Assembly (NCBI RefSeq): GCF_027912675.1
Contig: NZ_CP115757.1
Span: 2,291,001-2,355,000, forward strand
Length of the DNA stretch: 64,000 nt
DNA from: Paracoccus sp. SCSIO 75233
Lineage (GTDB): Bacteria; Pseudomonadota; Alphaproteobacteria; Rhodobacterales; Rhodobacteraceae
Direction: 5' to 3'
Positions 63,947 to 64,000 of this stretch are shown piece after piece (the first letter of the stretch is position 1; every line of letters begins with the position of its first letter). The position numbers and the translations under genes were made by a program. A model generated the notes under the pieces. That model was not told the DNA's origin and searched no databases. It saw nothing but the letters and a program-made list of their open reading frames with translations.

Positions 63947-64000
63947 AAGACAGACCTAAATCCGTCACGCCCCCCTTTGTAAAAGGCGCCGTCACTTCCG
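63947..64000 (-). other. Start of the 16S-23S spacer
   Basis: 54 bp between the 23S processing stem and the window edge. The tRNA-Ala, tRNA-Ile and 16S genes expected upstream in transcription are outside the window. Nothing further is visible. Confidence 0.7.

Overview
The window looks like chromosome from an alphaproteobacterium of the Rhodobacteraceae, probably Paracoccus or a close relative. The evidence is high GC with NNC/NNG codon preference, a gene block of D-Ala-D-Ala carboxypeptidase, tmk, holB, tatD and a metallo-hydrolase, an rRNA operon ending 23S-5S-tRNA-fMet, many TRAP transporters, and IS families common in that group. The genus is inferred; no phylogeny was run.

Layout. (1) 1-4764, forward: backbone housekeeping genes ending in an AEC-type transporter. 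(2) 4951-9320, reverse: thiolase, acyl-CoA synthetase, etfB and etfA, a fatty-acid oxidation/electron-transfer operon whose thiolase has lost its 5' end. (3) 9321-15506: two inverted 1523-bp IS3-like copies around a truncated TRAP permease pair (dctQ, dctM'), a BKACE enzyme and the first half of an enoyl-CoA hydratase. Copy 2 splits the hydratase and is flanked by a clean 9-bp target duplication. Copy 1 has none and marks a deletion or rearrangement. (4) 15516-21044, forward: a CoA-ester operon (hydratase 3' half, HMG-CoA-lyase-like enzyme, acyl-CoA dehydrogenase, SDR, ACAD10/11-like dehydrogenase, aminoglycoside-phosphotransferase-like kinase). The last three resemble the levulinate/4-hydroxy-acid module LvaD-LvaC-LvaA and the fused human ACAD11. 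(5) 21206-24410, reverse: IS256 scrap, a lactonase-like metallo-hydrolase, and livK, livF and a livG stub. (6) 24453-39462: a frameshifted IS6 transposase, a complete urease operon (ureD-A-J-B-C-E-F-G) and urea ABC transporter operon (urtABCDE), then a pile of IS256, IS3, IS110 and IS5 fragments. A livH stub resumes at 39465, so the urea block appears to sit inside a broken liv operon.

(7) 39926-60127: an accessory catabolic region with three SDRs, a carboxymuconolactone-decarboxylase-family protein, a CaiB-type CoA-transferase, a GntR/HutC regulator, two 3-hydroxyisobutyrate-dehydrogenase-like enzymes, an aldehyde dehydrogenase, one orphan TRAP binding protein and two complete TRAP systems. 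An IS66 element with an 8-bp target duplication lies upstream of the orphan binding protein. AT-rich motifs containing ACTATA recur in front of several of these genes and may be one operator family. (8) 60255-64000: an IS66 scrap, initiator tRNA, 5S and 23S rRNA, all reverse, and the start of the 16S-23S spacer.

Taken together, the accessory genes look like machinery to import small organic acids or lactones, load them on CoA, remove a C4 hydroxyl by phosphorylation and elimination, and finish by beta-oxidation, lyase and cleavage steps. Several parts are broken by recent IS activity, so the strain may no longer run the whole route. The urea block supplies nitrogen independently.
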